Source: Lachnospiraceae bacterium (GTDB lineage: Bacteria > Bacillota > Clostridia > Lachnospirales > Lachnospiraceae). Taken from it: 54,483 bases of DNA. The stretch is from NCBI GenBank assembly GCA_022769665.1, contig JALEIR010000017.1, positions 1 to 54,483 of the forward strand, written 5' to 3'. The notes under the pieces are model-generated. The model had not been told where the DNA came from and did no database searches. It saw only the letters and a list, made by a program, of their open reading frames with translations. The position numbers and the translations under genes are program-made. The stretch's first letter is position 1. Each line of letters begins with the position of its first letter. Shown piece after piece: positions 33,831 to 41,940 of this stretch.

Positions 33831-35390
33831 ATGGCTGATTATGAATATATTGTTGAGATGAAGCATATCACAAAGAGATTTCCGGGAATCGTCGCAAACG
33901 ATGATGTGACAGTTCAAATCAGGAAGGGAGAAATATATGCACTTCTCGGTGAGAACGGAGCAGGTAAATCAACTTTGATGAGTATGTTGTTTGGCATGTA
34001 TGAGCCGGATGAGGGAGAAATTCTGATTCGTGGCGAGAAGGTGAAACTGGAGTCTCCAAATCATGCAACAAAGCTGAATATCGGTATGGTACATCAGCAT
34101 TTTAAACTGGTGTCTAACTATACTGTAGCGGAAAACATTGTTATGGGAACGGAACCTGTTAAAAGGCTCCTGGGATTTATCCCGACAGTGGATATGAAAA
34201 AGGCAAACAATGATATCCGTGCGCTTTCCGAAAAATACGGGCTGGCTGTCAATCCGACGGATTTAATCAGTGACATAAACGTGTCAACTCAACAACGGGT
34301 AGAAATACTGAAAATGCTGTACAGAGAAGCGGAAATTTTAATTTTTGATGAGCCAACGGCAGTTCTGACTCCTCAGGAAATAGAATTTTTGCTGGATATT
34401 ATAAAGAGCCTTCGGGATAACGGTAAGACGATAATTCTGATTACTCATAAGCTGGAAGAGATTAAACGTATTGCAGACAGATGTGCCATCTTAAACAGAG
34501 GAAAATTGATAGATGTACTGAATGTGGCGGAAACTTCGACAAAAACCATGGCAAATCTTATGGTGGGCCGTGAAGTAAACTTTGAGACGCAAAAAAATCC
34601 TGCAAAATTCGGTGATGTTGTCCTTGACGTGAAAAACCTGGATGTTTTTAACAAGCAAGATTATCAGGTGGTTAAAAATGTGTCTTTCCGGGTACATGCG
34701 GGAGAAATTCTTGCCATTGCGGGAGTGGCGGGAAACGGACAGGTGGAGATAGCGGATGCGATTGCGGGCCTGATTCCCGTCCGCTCCGGTGAAATTACGC
34801 TGAACGGGAAGAATATTACCCATATGCCTATCAGACAAAGAACGATACAGGGCATTTCTTACATCCCGGAGGACAGACAAAATTATGGACTTGTTATGGA
34901 TTTCTCCCTGACGGATAATTTAATTCTGAAGGATTATTTTAAGGAGCCTTATTGCCATAAGGGAGTGCTGAATCATGAGACGATGGAAGAGCACAGTAAG
35001 CGTCTGATTGAGGAGTATGATATTCGAAGCGGGCAGGGAGCAGAAACAATTGTTCGTTCCATGAGCGGCGGGAATCAGCAGAAAGCAATTATCGCAAGAG
35101 AGGTGGAGCTGGGTTCCCCTTTGATGATATTTGTACAACCTACAAGAGGACTGGATATCGGTGCAATCGAAAATATCCATAAACAGATGATTGCGGAAAG
35201 AGATAAGGGAAAAGCGATTCTGTTAATCTCTTTGGAGCTGGATGAAATTATGGACTGTGCAGACACAATTGCGGTTATCTATAACGGAGAGATACAAAAC
35301 ATTGCAGAAGCGGGAACACTGACCACAAATGATGTGGGAGAATTTATGATGGGCGTAAAACAGAACGGCAAAGGAGGCAATGAAGCATGA
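33831..35390 (+). CDS. Nucleoside-type ABC transporter ATP-binding protein (double domain)
   Basis: A 519-residue cytosolic ATPase with two tandem ABC modules. The first has Walker A GENGAGKST at 40-48, MVHQHFKLVSNYTVAENI and Walker B ILIFDEPTAVLTP, but its signature reads INVSTQQRVEI instead of LSxGQxQ. The second has a degenerate Walker A (GVAGNGQVEIADAI) and an intact MSGGNQQK signature, the pattern seen in RbsA/YufO-type ATPases. It powers the BMP-linked importer. The ATG follows AGAGGAAG. Its stop overlaps the first permease gene (ATGA). Confidence 0.92.
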   Translation: MADYEYIVEMKHITKRFPGIVANDDVTVQIRKGEIYALLGENGAGKSTLMSMLFGMYEPDEGEILIRGEKVKLESPNHATKLNIGMVHQHFKLVSNYTVAENIVMGTEPVKRLLGFIPTVDMKKANNDIRALSEKYGLAVNPTDLISDINVSTQQRVEILKMLYREAEILIFDEPTAVLTPQEIEFLLDIIKSLRDNGKTIILITHKLEEIKRIADRCAILNRGKLIDVLNVAETSTKTMANLMVGREVNFETQKNPAKFGDVVLDVKNLDVFNKQDYQVVKNVSFRVHAGEILAIAGVAGNGQVEIADAIAGLIPVRSGEITLNGKNITHMPIRQRTIQGISYIPEDRQNYGLVMDFSLTDNLILKDYFKEPYCHKGVLNHETMEEHSKRLIEEYDIRSGQGAETIVRSMSGGNQQKAIIAREVELGSPLMIFVQPTRGLDIGAIENIHKQMIAERDKGKAILLISLELDEIMDCADTIAVIYNGEIQNIAEAGTLTTNDVGEFMMGVKQNGKGGNEA

Positions 35391-36496
35391 AAAAGAGAAA
35401 TCAATTTTTAAATGCGGTAAAGATACCTCTTTTAGCCATTTTATGCAGTCTGATTGTGGGTGGAATTATCATTGCCGTAACAGGAAGCAATCCTTTTAAG
35501 GCCTATTACGCATTACTGCAGGGAAGCGGTCTTGCACCGAAGACATCTTATGCAAATCATAAAAGCATGCTGACGGATTTCTTCAGTTTTGTCAATTATT
35601 TTACACCGATGATATTTGCGGCGTTGGCAGTTGCGGTCGCACTGCGTGCGGGACTTTTTAACATCGGTGTGTCGGGACAGATGCTTGCGGCAGGTTTTAC
35701 TGCGACGGTAATTGTGGGCTACAGTGATTTGAATGCATTTTTGGCAAAGCCTCTGGTTCTGCTGGTGGGGATGCTTGTGGGTGGTATTGCCGGTGCCCTG
35801 ATTGGATTTTTAAAATACCGCTTCAATATTAATGAAGTGGTTTCCTCCATTATGTTGAATTATATATTTCAATATACGATAAGCTTTTTCATCAATACCT
35901 ACTTTGTGGACCCTGTCTCCAGGCAATCCAGGGAAATTTCGGGCGCAGCGAGACTGACCTTGATGGATACTGCTATAGGGAATCAGAAGATTGATATTCC
36001 GCTCGGTATTATTTTTGCAATTCTGGCGGTAATTCTTGTTTGGTTCCTTTTTGAAAAGACGAAGTTGGGATACGAGCTGAAGGCTGTGGGATACTCCGGG
36101 AGTGCTGCACGCTACGCGGGAATTCAGGTTGGAAAATGTATGGTGACCTCCATGACGTTTTCCGGAATACTGGCCGGGCTGGCAGGAGTTACCTATTATC
36201 TTGGATATATGGGTTCTATTCAACCCAAGGTTCTTTTGAGCACAGGATTTGATGCCATTGCAGTTTCACTGTTGGGAAATAATAATCCTTTCGGCATTAT
36301 TTTTTCCACCGTTTTAATCAGTCTGATAGGAAAGGGAAGCACCTATATGAAGTCTATGGCTAACGTAGATTCAGAGATTGCTTCCGTCATTACAGGAATT
36401 ATTCTTCTGTTCAGTGCATGTAATGTATATATTAAGTGGAAACTGGAAAAGCAAAAAAGAGAGAAGAACATGAAAAGCGGAAAGGAGGAGAAGTAA
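35387..36496 (+). CDS. ABC transporter permease (nucleoside-type, first subunit)
   Basis: A 369-residue permease with about ten hydrophobic segments, including IPLLAILCSLIVGGIIIAVTG near the start and GLFNIGVSGQMLAAG, then RFNINEVVSSIMLNYI, motifs of the branched-chain/nucleoside permease family (BPD_transp_2). Its start overlaps the ATPase stop by four bases and its own stop is followed at once by the second permease. It forms half of the membrane channel. The C-terminus is Lys/Glu-rich and cytosolic. Confidence 0.92.
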   Translation: MKKRNQFLNAVKIPLLAILCSLIVGGIIIAVTGSNPFKAYYALLQGSGLAPKTSYANHKSMLTDFFSFVNYFTPMIFAALAVAVALRAGLFNIGVSGQMLAAGFTATVIVGYSDLNAFLAKPLVLLVGMLVGGIAGALIGFLKYRFNINEVVSSIMLNYIFQYTISFFINTYFVDPVSRQSREISGAARLTLMDTAIGNQKIDIPLGIIFAILAVILVWFLFEKTKLGYELKAVGYSGSAARYAGIQVGKCMVTSMTFSGILAGLAGVTYYLGYMGSIQPKVLLSTGFDAIAVSLLGNNNPFGIIFSTVLISLIGKGSTYMKSMANVDSEIASVITGIILLFSACNVYIKWKLEKQKREKNMKSGKEEK

Positions 36497-37456
36497 ATGG
36501 ATACTATTATCATTGACGGACTTTCCTTTGCATTACCTTTGTTTATCATGGCAATTGGCGGTATTTATTGCGAAAAATCCGGTGTTACCATGCTTGCAAT
36601 AGAAGGTTTACAGGGATTTGGTGCTTTTGTCGGTGCTTTGGTTGCAGTATTGGTTTCGGGGCTTTTTACCGGGAATACTCCGATTCCTTTTTATATAGCA
36701 ATGTTATTTGCCGCTTTGGGCGGAGCCGTATTTGCGTTGCTTCATGCACTGCTTTGCCTGAAATTTAAAGCGAATCAGGTTATTAGCGGTGTGGTTGTAA
36801 ATATTATGGCAATGGCTTTGACGGCATATTTGACAAAGCTGTTGAACAGATTGCTTTTCGGTGCTACTTCGGACAAGTTCGTACTTACCGTATCGTCCAG
36901 AATAACAGTGCCGGGAATTTCCCGGATTCCCATTTTGGGCGCTGTATTTACCAATGTATACCCTTTTGAATTTGTTATTGTAGTTGTGGCTTTTGCAGCA
37001 TGGTTTGTCATGTATAAAACACGTTTCGGCATGCATTTGAGGGCTTGCGGAGATAATCCTCATGCGGTGGATGCCGCAGGAAGAAATGTGAATAAAATCA
37101 GACTTTCGGCGATTATAATTTGCGGCGCCTTATCCGGATTGGGAGGAATTTGTTTTGCTTATTCCATTTCAGCGAATTTCTCTTCCAGCATTTATGTAGG
37201 ATATGGATACCTTGCAATCGCTGCCCTGATTTTCGGCAACTGGCGTATCCTTCCGACACTTGCCGCATGTCTGCTGTTCGGATTCGCACGTTCGGGGGGA
37301 TATCGTCTGGTTCAGGTATTACAAATGCCAAGCTCTTATCAGGATCTTGTTATGATTCTTCCATATGCGCTGACTTTGTTATTGCTGGTATTTTTCTCAA
37401 AGCATAACGGTGCGCCAAAGGCTTTGGGAGAGATTTATGACAAGGGAGCAAGATAA
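36497..37456 (+). CDS. ABC transporter permease (nucleoside-type, second subunit)
   Basis: A 319-residue polytopic membrane protein starting at the base after the previous stop. It contains EKSGVTMLAIEGLQGFGAF, FKANQVISGVVVNIMAMAL and RFGMHLRACGDNPHAVDAAG, typical of the second BPD_transp_2 subunit (YufQ-like). It pairs with the upstream permease. The AGGAGG ribosome site lies inside the previous gene. It is the last gene of the operon, followed by the tRNA-Thr promoter. Confidence 0.92.
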   Translation: MDTIIIDGLSFALPLFIMAIGGIYCEKSGVTMLAIEGLQGFGAFVGALVAVLVSGLFTGNTPIPFYIAMLFAALGGAVFALLHALLCLKFKANQVISGVVVNIMAMALTAYLTKLLNRLLFGATSDKFVLTVSSRITVPGISRIPILGAVFTNVYPFEFVIVVVAFAAWFVMYKTRFGMHLRACGDNPHAVDAAGRNVNKIRLSAIIICGALSGLGGICFAYSISANFSSSIYVGYGYLAIAALIFGNWRILPTLAACLLFGFARSGGYRLVQVLQMPSSYQDLVMILPYALTLLLLVFFSKHNGAPKALGEIYDKGAR

Positions 37457-37471
37457 AAATAAAAATTATGG

Positions 37472-37500
37472 TTGAAAAAATGAAAGAGAACCGATATAAT
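37472..37500 (+). promoter_or_regulatory. Near-consensus promoter of tRNA-Thr
   Basis: TTGAAA (37472-37477), 17-bp spacer and consensus TATAAT (37495-37500), placing the RNA start near 37507. Confidence 0.75.
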
Positions 37501-37503
37501 ACA

Positions 37504-37530
37504 TTTAGTCGCGCTTCGTAAGCGACTAAA
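37504..37530 (+). other. Perfect hairpin at the 5' end of the tRNA-Thr precursor
   Basis: TTTAGTCGC (37504-37512) and GCGACTAAA (37522-37530) form a 9-bp stem with a 9-base loop, followed by TTT and then the first base of the tRNA. It could be the weak terminator of the ABC operon, part of the precursor 5' leader, or both. Confidence 0.6.
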
Positions 37531-37533
37531 TTT

Positions 37534-37606
37534 GCTTCCGTGGCTCAGTCGGTAGAGCGATTGATTCGTAATCAATAGGTCAGGGGTTCAAGTCCCCTCG
37601 GGAGCT
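37534..37606 (+). tRNA. tRNA-Thr (anticodon CGT)
   Basis: A 73-base cloverleaf. The acceptor GCTTCCG pairs with CGGGAGC, allowing one G-T. D arm GCTC/GAGC, anticodon stem ATTGA/TCAAT with loop TTCGTAA, and T arm AGGGG-TTCAAGT-CCCCT all form. The anticodon CGT (37567-37569) reads ACG codons. The discriminator is T and no CCA is encoded. It is a lone tRNA with its own promoter and terminator. Confidence 0.95.
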
Positions 37607-37621
37607 TTTCAAATATATGTA

Positions 37622-37652
37622 AGGCCTGAAAGCATTTGCTTTTGGGCCTTTT
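37622..37652 (+). terminator. Terminator after tRNA-Thr
   Basis: A 12-base stem with mismatches (37622-37633 with 37638-37649, core AGGCC/GGCCT) and loop ATTT, followed by a T-rich run. Confidence 0.75.
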
Positions 37653-37667
37653 ATTATTTTCCGATGA

Positions 37668-38483
37668 CTACTGATTATATTTCTTTTTTATCTGATGCTC
37701 CAGTATCTGAACTGACTTATAGAATATCAGAGCAATTATACAAAGAACTATAATAGCGGTTATTACCATGTCCAGACGAAAAACCTGAGAACCATAGATA
37801 ATGAGATAACCAAGCCCCTGCCTGGCCGCTAAAAATTCGCCGATTATTACGCCGACAAGTGCCAACCCGATATTTACTTTTGCTGTACTTAAAAGAATGG
37901 GAAGAGAACCGGGAAGAATGACTTTGAAAAAGGCATCCTGTTTTCTGCCGCCCAGTGTATAAATCAGAGTAACCTTTTCCGGGTCAACCTGCTGGAAACC
38001 TGTATAAATACTGATAATGGATCCGAATACAGCTACGGAAATGCCTGCAACAATTATGGTGACGGTTCCGGTACCAAGCCAGACTATAAAAAGCGGAGCT
38101 AAAGCAGATTTTGGCAAACTGTTTAAGATTACCAGGTATGGCTCCAAAATTTCGGAAAGCTTTCCGGAATACCATAATGCAGAAGCAGCCAGCAGACTGA
38201 TAAGGAAAACAAGGAAAAAACTGATGATTGTCTCATAAAGTGTAATCCCTATGTGGGTTATCATATGGTTATTTTGAAAGAGATCCACAAGGCATAAAAC
38301 GACACGGCACGGACTGGAAAAAAAGAAGCTGTCAATCCAGCCAAAGTATGCGCTTGTCTCCCAAAGAGCAAGAAACAAAACGAAAATAATAAATCGCCAG
38401 GAGGATATCTGGTGATGGTAATGCATGTGAGCTTTTACAAATTCCTCCTGCTTTGTCAGCTCACAATTTCTTTTCGTTTTCAT
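37668..38483 (-). CDS. ABC transporter permease (sulfonate/nitrate/thiamine-precursor type)
   Basis: A 271-residue inner-membrane permease with six predicted helices, among them FIIFVLFLALWETSAYFGW and IISFFLVFLISLLAASALW. The EAA-like cytoplasmic loop reads LGGRKQDAFFKVILPGSLP. Sequence resembles the SsuC/TauC/ThiX group (BPD_transp_1). The start ATG at 38483 lies after GGGAGG and inside the 3' end of the ATPase gene (23-base overlap). No binding protein gene accompanies the pair, so the substrate is unknown. Confidence 0.88.
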   Translation of the reverse strand: MKTKRNCELTKQEEFVKAHMHYHHQISSWRFIIFVLFLALWETSAYFGWIDSFFFSSPCRVVLCLVDLFQNNHMITHIGITLYETIISFFLVFLISLLAASALWYSGKLSEILEPYLVILNSLPKSALAPLFIVWLGTGTVTIIVAGISVAVFGSIISIYTGFQQVDPEKVTLIYTLGGRKQDAFFKVILPGSLPILLSTAKVNIGLALVGVIIGEFLAARQGLGYLIIYGSQVFRLDMVITAIIVLCIIALIFYKSVQILEHQIKKKYNQ

Positions 38484-39240
38484 GCGTTAAGTCCTCCCAT
38501 AGCATGTTAAATAAATTTTGGAATTCAGGTGCATTTCTGGCTGCAAGCGGAGAATTGTCCGAGAGCGTCAGCTTTATTGGCATTTCGTTCTTTACGACGG
38601 CAGGACGCCCGGAAAGGACAATAATTCTGTCAGCAAGACTGATTGCCTCCGAAAGATCATGTGTAATGATAATCATCGTTTTTCCGGCAGCCCGTATGAG
38701 TCGACAGATATCGTTGGAAACCATAAGTCTCGTCTGATAATCAAGAGCACTGAAGGGTTCATCCAAAAGAAGAAGCTGAGGTTCCAGTGCAAGAGTACGT
38801 ATCAGCGCTGCTCTCTGCTTCATGCCTCCTGACAGTTCGCAAGGGCGCTTGTCGCGAAATTTTTCCAGACCGTATTCCCGGAGCAGACGTTCCACATTTG
38901 CAAGACGTTCCGGCGTTAACAGATGATGAAGCTCCAGCCCGAGAATCACATTTCGGTATACACTTCTCCATTCGAAAAGATAATCCCTTTGTAACATATA
39001 TCCGACCCTGGGGTAATTCAGGCTTCCGTCCGGATTATTTACCAGTATTGTCCCCTGTTCCGGCGTGAGAAGTCCGGCAATAATGGAGAGAAGTGTTGAT
39101 TTACCGCAGCCGCTGGGACCAACAATGGCAACAAATTCTCCCTCCCTGACACCGAAAGAGATGTTTTCCAACGCTCTTGTTTCGCCATGGAGACTATGGT
39201 AGGAATAGCCGATATTTTTCAACTCAAGAATATTTTGCAT
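38461..39240 (-). CDS. ABC transporter ATP-binding protein (SsuB/TauB type)
   Basis: A 259-residue ATPase, first gene of a two-gene minus-strand operon. Walker A GPSGCGKSTLL, signature LSGGMKQRAA, Walker B LLLLDEPFSALD and switch His in IIITHDLSEA are intact, so it is an active nucleotide-binding subunit. Of three clustered ATGs (39258, 39249, 39240) the last has AAAGGA at best spacing. It resembles ATPases for sulfonate, nitrate or thiamine-precursor uptake. The solute-binding subunit must be elsewhere or absent. Confidence 0.88.
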   Translation of the reverse strand: MQNILELKNIGYSYHSLHGETRALENISFGVREGEFVAIVGPSGCGKSTLLSIIAGLLTPEQGTILVNNPDGSLNYPRVGYMLQRDYLFEWRSVYRNVILGLELHHLLTPERLANVERLLREYGLEKFRDKRPCELSGGMKQRAALIRTLALEPQLLLLDEPFSALDYQTRLMVSNDICRLIRAAGKTMIIITHDLSEAISLADRIIVLSGRPAVVKNEMPIKLTLSDNSPLAARNAPEFQNLFNMLWEDLTHENEKKL

Positions 39241-39302
39241 AAATGCCATTCCTTTCATGTTTTATCTTAAGATATGTGGCGGGACAAAAAGAGGTTACAT
39301 GC

Positions 39303-39345
39303 TTGCATAACCTTCAGGTTTATGGTAATATCAAATTCAGGTTTA
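39303..39345 (+). promoter_or_regulatory. Predicted argH promoter with flanking direct repeats
   Basis: TTGCAT (39303-39308), 17-bp spacer and TAATAT (39326-39331). TTCAGGTTTA occurs in the spacer (39313-39322) and again just downstream (39336-39345). AACCT-TC-AGGTT (39309-39320) is an inverted repeat inside the spacer. These are plausible repressor sites, for example for an arginine regulator. Confidence 0.5.
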
Positions 39346-39395
39346 ACTTCCGAAAAAAGGAAGACAAACGAAGATAAGAATGGAGAATACAAGGC

Positions 39396-40790
39396 ATGGC
39401 ACAGCTTTGGGGAGGACGTTTCACAAAGGAAACGGACCGTATGGTATATGATTTCAATGCGTCCATAGGATTTGATAAGCGGCTGATTTCCCAGGATATT
39501 GAAGGAAGCATAGCGCACGTCAGTATGCTTGCAAAACAGGGGATTTTGACAGATTCAGAAAAAAATCTCATTCTGAAGGGACTAAAGGAAATATCAGAGG
39601 ATGTGAAATCAGGGACTCTGGTGATAGATGAGAGTAAATATGAGGATATTCACAGCTTTGTGGAAGCCACCCTTATTGCACGTATTGGCGATACGGGGAA
39701 AAAGCTTCATACCGGAAGAAGCAGAAATGACCAGGTTGCGCTGGACATGCGCTTATATACAAGGGAGCAGGTGAAAGAGACAGATGCGTTGTTAAAAGCT
39801 CTTTTGGAAGCAATTCTTGCAACCATGGAGGAGAATACGGAAACATTTATGCCCGGGTTTACCCATCTTCAAAAAGCACAACCGATTACGCTGGCGCACC
39901 ATTATGGCGCCTATTTTGAAATGTTCAAACGGGACAGGCAGCGAATGACGGATATTTACAGGAGAATGAACTATTGCCCTCTGGGAGCGGGAGCCCTGGC
40001 AGGAACCACATATCCTCTTGACAGAGAGTATTCCGCAGAGCTTATGGGATTTGACGGTCCAACATTAAACAGTATGGATTCCGTTGCGGACAGAGATTAT
40101 TTGATTGAGTTTTTGGCGGCTCTGGCGACAATTATGATGCATTTGAGCCGATTCAGTGAAGAGATTATTATATGGAACTCTAATGAATATCAATTTGTGG
40201 AAATAGATGATGCATATTCTACAGGAAGCAGTATTATGCCACAAAAAAAGAATCCGGATATCGCAGAGCTTGTACGGGGTAAGACAGGACGCGTGTATGG
40301 TGATTTGATGTCTTTGCTTACCACAATGAAGGGACTTCCGCTGGCATATAACAAGGATATGCAGGAGGATAAAGAAGTTGCATTTGACGCTATGGACACC
40401 GTGAAAGATTGTCTGACTTTATTTACCGGAATGATAAGAACCATGAAGTTTAAGAAGGAACGTATGGCAGTCAGCGCCATGAATGGTTTTACCAATGCTA
40501 CGGATGCGGCAGATTATCTGGTTGGAAAAGGAGTGCCCTTTCGGGATGCTCATGGCATTATCGGAAAGCTTGTTCTTTACTGTATTGAAAAGAACACATC
40601 CATAGACGCTTTATCCCTGAATGAACTGAAAGAAATCAGCGATAAATTTGAGGACGATATTTACGATGCGGTATCATTGAAAACCTGTGTAAATAAGCGT
40701 CTGACAATAGGTGCTCCCGGACCGGAAGCAATGAGAAAGGTAATCGAACAGAATAAAAAGTATTTGGCCGAAAACGAGATAATAGGCTAA
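39396..40790 (+). CDS. argH: Argininosuccinate lyase
   Basis: A 464-residue member of the fumarase/aspartase superfamily that splits argininosuccinate into arginine and fumarate. Motifs: LWGGRF at the start, HTGRSRNDQVALDMRLY, TPGFTHLQ-like MPGFTHLQKAQP, and the signature SSIMPQKKNPD with Ser278-Ser279 on the catalytic loop. Length is standard. The ATG at 39396 has a modest GGAG site. argG is not adjacent, which is unusual because argG-argH is common in Firmicutes. asd follows after 27 bases. Confidence 0.96.
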   Translation: MAQLWGGRFTKETDRMVYDFNASIGFDKRLISQDIEGSIAHVSMLAKQGILTDSEKNLILKGLKEISEDVKSGTLVIDESKYEDIHSFVEATLIARIGDTGKKLHTGRSRNDQVALDMRLYTREQVKETDALLKALLEAILATMEENTETFMPGFTHLQKAQPITLAHHYGAYFEMFKRDRQRMTDIYRRMNYCPLGAGALAGTTYPLDREYSAELMGFDGPTLNSMDSVADRDYLIEFLAALATIMMHLSRFSEEIIIWNSNEYQFVEIDDAYSTGSSIMPQKKNPDIAELVRGKTGRVYGDLMSLLTTMKGLPLAYNKDMQEDKEVAFDAMDTVKDCLTLFTGMIRTMKFKKERMAVSAMNGFTNATDAADYLVGKGVPFRDAHGIIGKLVLYCIEKNTSIDALSLNELKEISDKFEDDIYDAVSLKTCVNKRLTIGAPGPEAMRKVIEQNKKYLAENEIIG

Positions 40791-40817
40791 CGCAAGGTGC
40801 AAAGAGAGGAGAACATT

Positions 40818-41906
40818 ATGAATGAGAAGTTAAAAGTCGGTATTTTGGGCGGAACCGGAATGGTTGGACAGAGATTTATTTCTCTGCTGGAAAATCATCC
40901 ATGGTTTGAGGTGACTACCATTGCGGCAAGTCCCCGTTCCGCGGGTAAAACCTATGAAGAAGCTGTAGGTGACAGATGGAAGATGGACACACCTATGCCT
41001 GAAGCGGTCAAAAAAATTGTGGTTATGAATGTAAACGAAGTGGAGAAGGTTGCTTCTCAGGTAGACTTTGTTTTCAGCGCTGTTGATATGACCAAAGAAG
41101 AAATCAAAAAAATCGAGGAAGATTATGCAAAGACCGAGACTCCGGTTGTCTCCAACAACAGTGCCCACAGATGGACCCCGGATGTTCCGATGGTAGTACC
41201 GGAAATCAACCCCGAACACATGAAAGTGATTGATTTTCAAAAGAAACGTCTGGGAACAGAGAGAGGATTTGTGGCAGTAAAGCCCAATTGCTCCATTCAA
41301 AGCTATGCGCCGGTACTAACCGCATGGAAAGAATTTGAGCCTGTTGAGGTTGTTGCAACCACATATCAGGCAATTTCCGGTGCAGGAAAAACCTTTAAGG
41401 ACTGGCCTGAGATGGTTGGAAACATTATTCCGTATATCGGTGGAGAAGAGGAAAAGAGCGAAAAAGAGCCGTTGAGAATATGGGGAAAGATTGAAAATGG
41501 GGTAATCGTTCCGGCAACCAGCCCCGTGATTACCTGTCAATGTATCCGCGTGCCTGTGCTAAACGGACATACTGCGGCTGTTTTTGTGAAGTTCGCAAAG
41601 AAGCCCACGAAGGAACAGCTGATTCAAAAGCTTCGTGAGTTTTCCGGGGAACCCCAGAGACTTGGACTTCCCAGCGCACCCAAGCAGTTTATTCAATATC
41701 TGGAGGATGATAACAGACCACAGATTGCATTGGATGTCAACTTTGAGAACGGAATGGGAATCAGCGTAGGTCGTCTTCGGGAAGACACCGTTTATGATTA
41801 CAAATTTGTAGGGTTATCACATAACACAGTTAGGGGAGCTGCAGGGGGTGCGGTTCTGTGCGCTGAACTTCTGAAGGCGCAGGGATATATTACAGCAAAG
41901 AATTAA
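40818..41906 (+). CDS. asd: Aspartate-semialdehyde dehydrogenase
   Basis: A 362-residue NADPH enzyme reducing aspartyl phosphate to the semialdehyde for lysine, threonine and methionine. GILGGTGMVGQRF is the nucleotide loop, and catalytic Cys158 lies in KPNCSIQSYAP. The N-C-S-I form and overall length match the archaeal/fungal-type ASADH subgroup also found in Clostridia. VGRLREDTVYDYKFVGLSHN near the end is typical. ATG 40818 follows AGAGGAG. It may share a transcript with argH. Confidence 0.94.
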   Translation: MNEKLKVGILGGTGMVGQRFISLLENHPWFEVTTIAASPRSAGKTYEEAVGDRWKMDTPMPEAVKKIVVMNVNEVEKVASQVDFVFSAVDMTKEEIKKIEEDYAKTETPVVSNNSAHRWTPDVPMVVPEINPEHMKVIDFQKKRLGTERGFVAVKPNCSIQSYAPVLTAWKEFEPVEVVATTYQAISGAGKTFKDWPEMVGNIIPYIGGEEEKSEKEPLRIWGKIENGVIVPATSPVITCQCIRVPVLNGHTAAVFVKFAKKPTKEQLIQKLREFSGEPQRLGLPSAPKQFIQYLEDDNRPQIALDVNFENGMGISVGRLREDTVYDYKFVGLSHNTVRGAAGGAVLCAELLKAQGYITAKN

Positions 41907-41940
41907 CGGTTACAAATTGTGTATTGGGAGAGTACTTTAC

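Noticed and set aside
39290..39345. ACCTGA-like strings on the minus strand upstream of the ABC ATPase, as in a thiamine (TPP) riboswitch.
   Set aside because: The paired CTGAGA half and the conserved TPP stems are absent, and the strings are better explained as direct repeats at the argH promoter.
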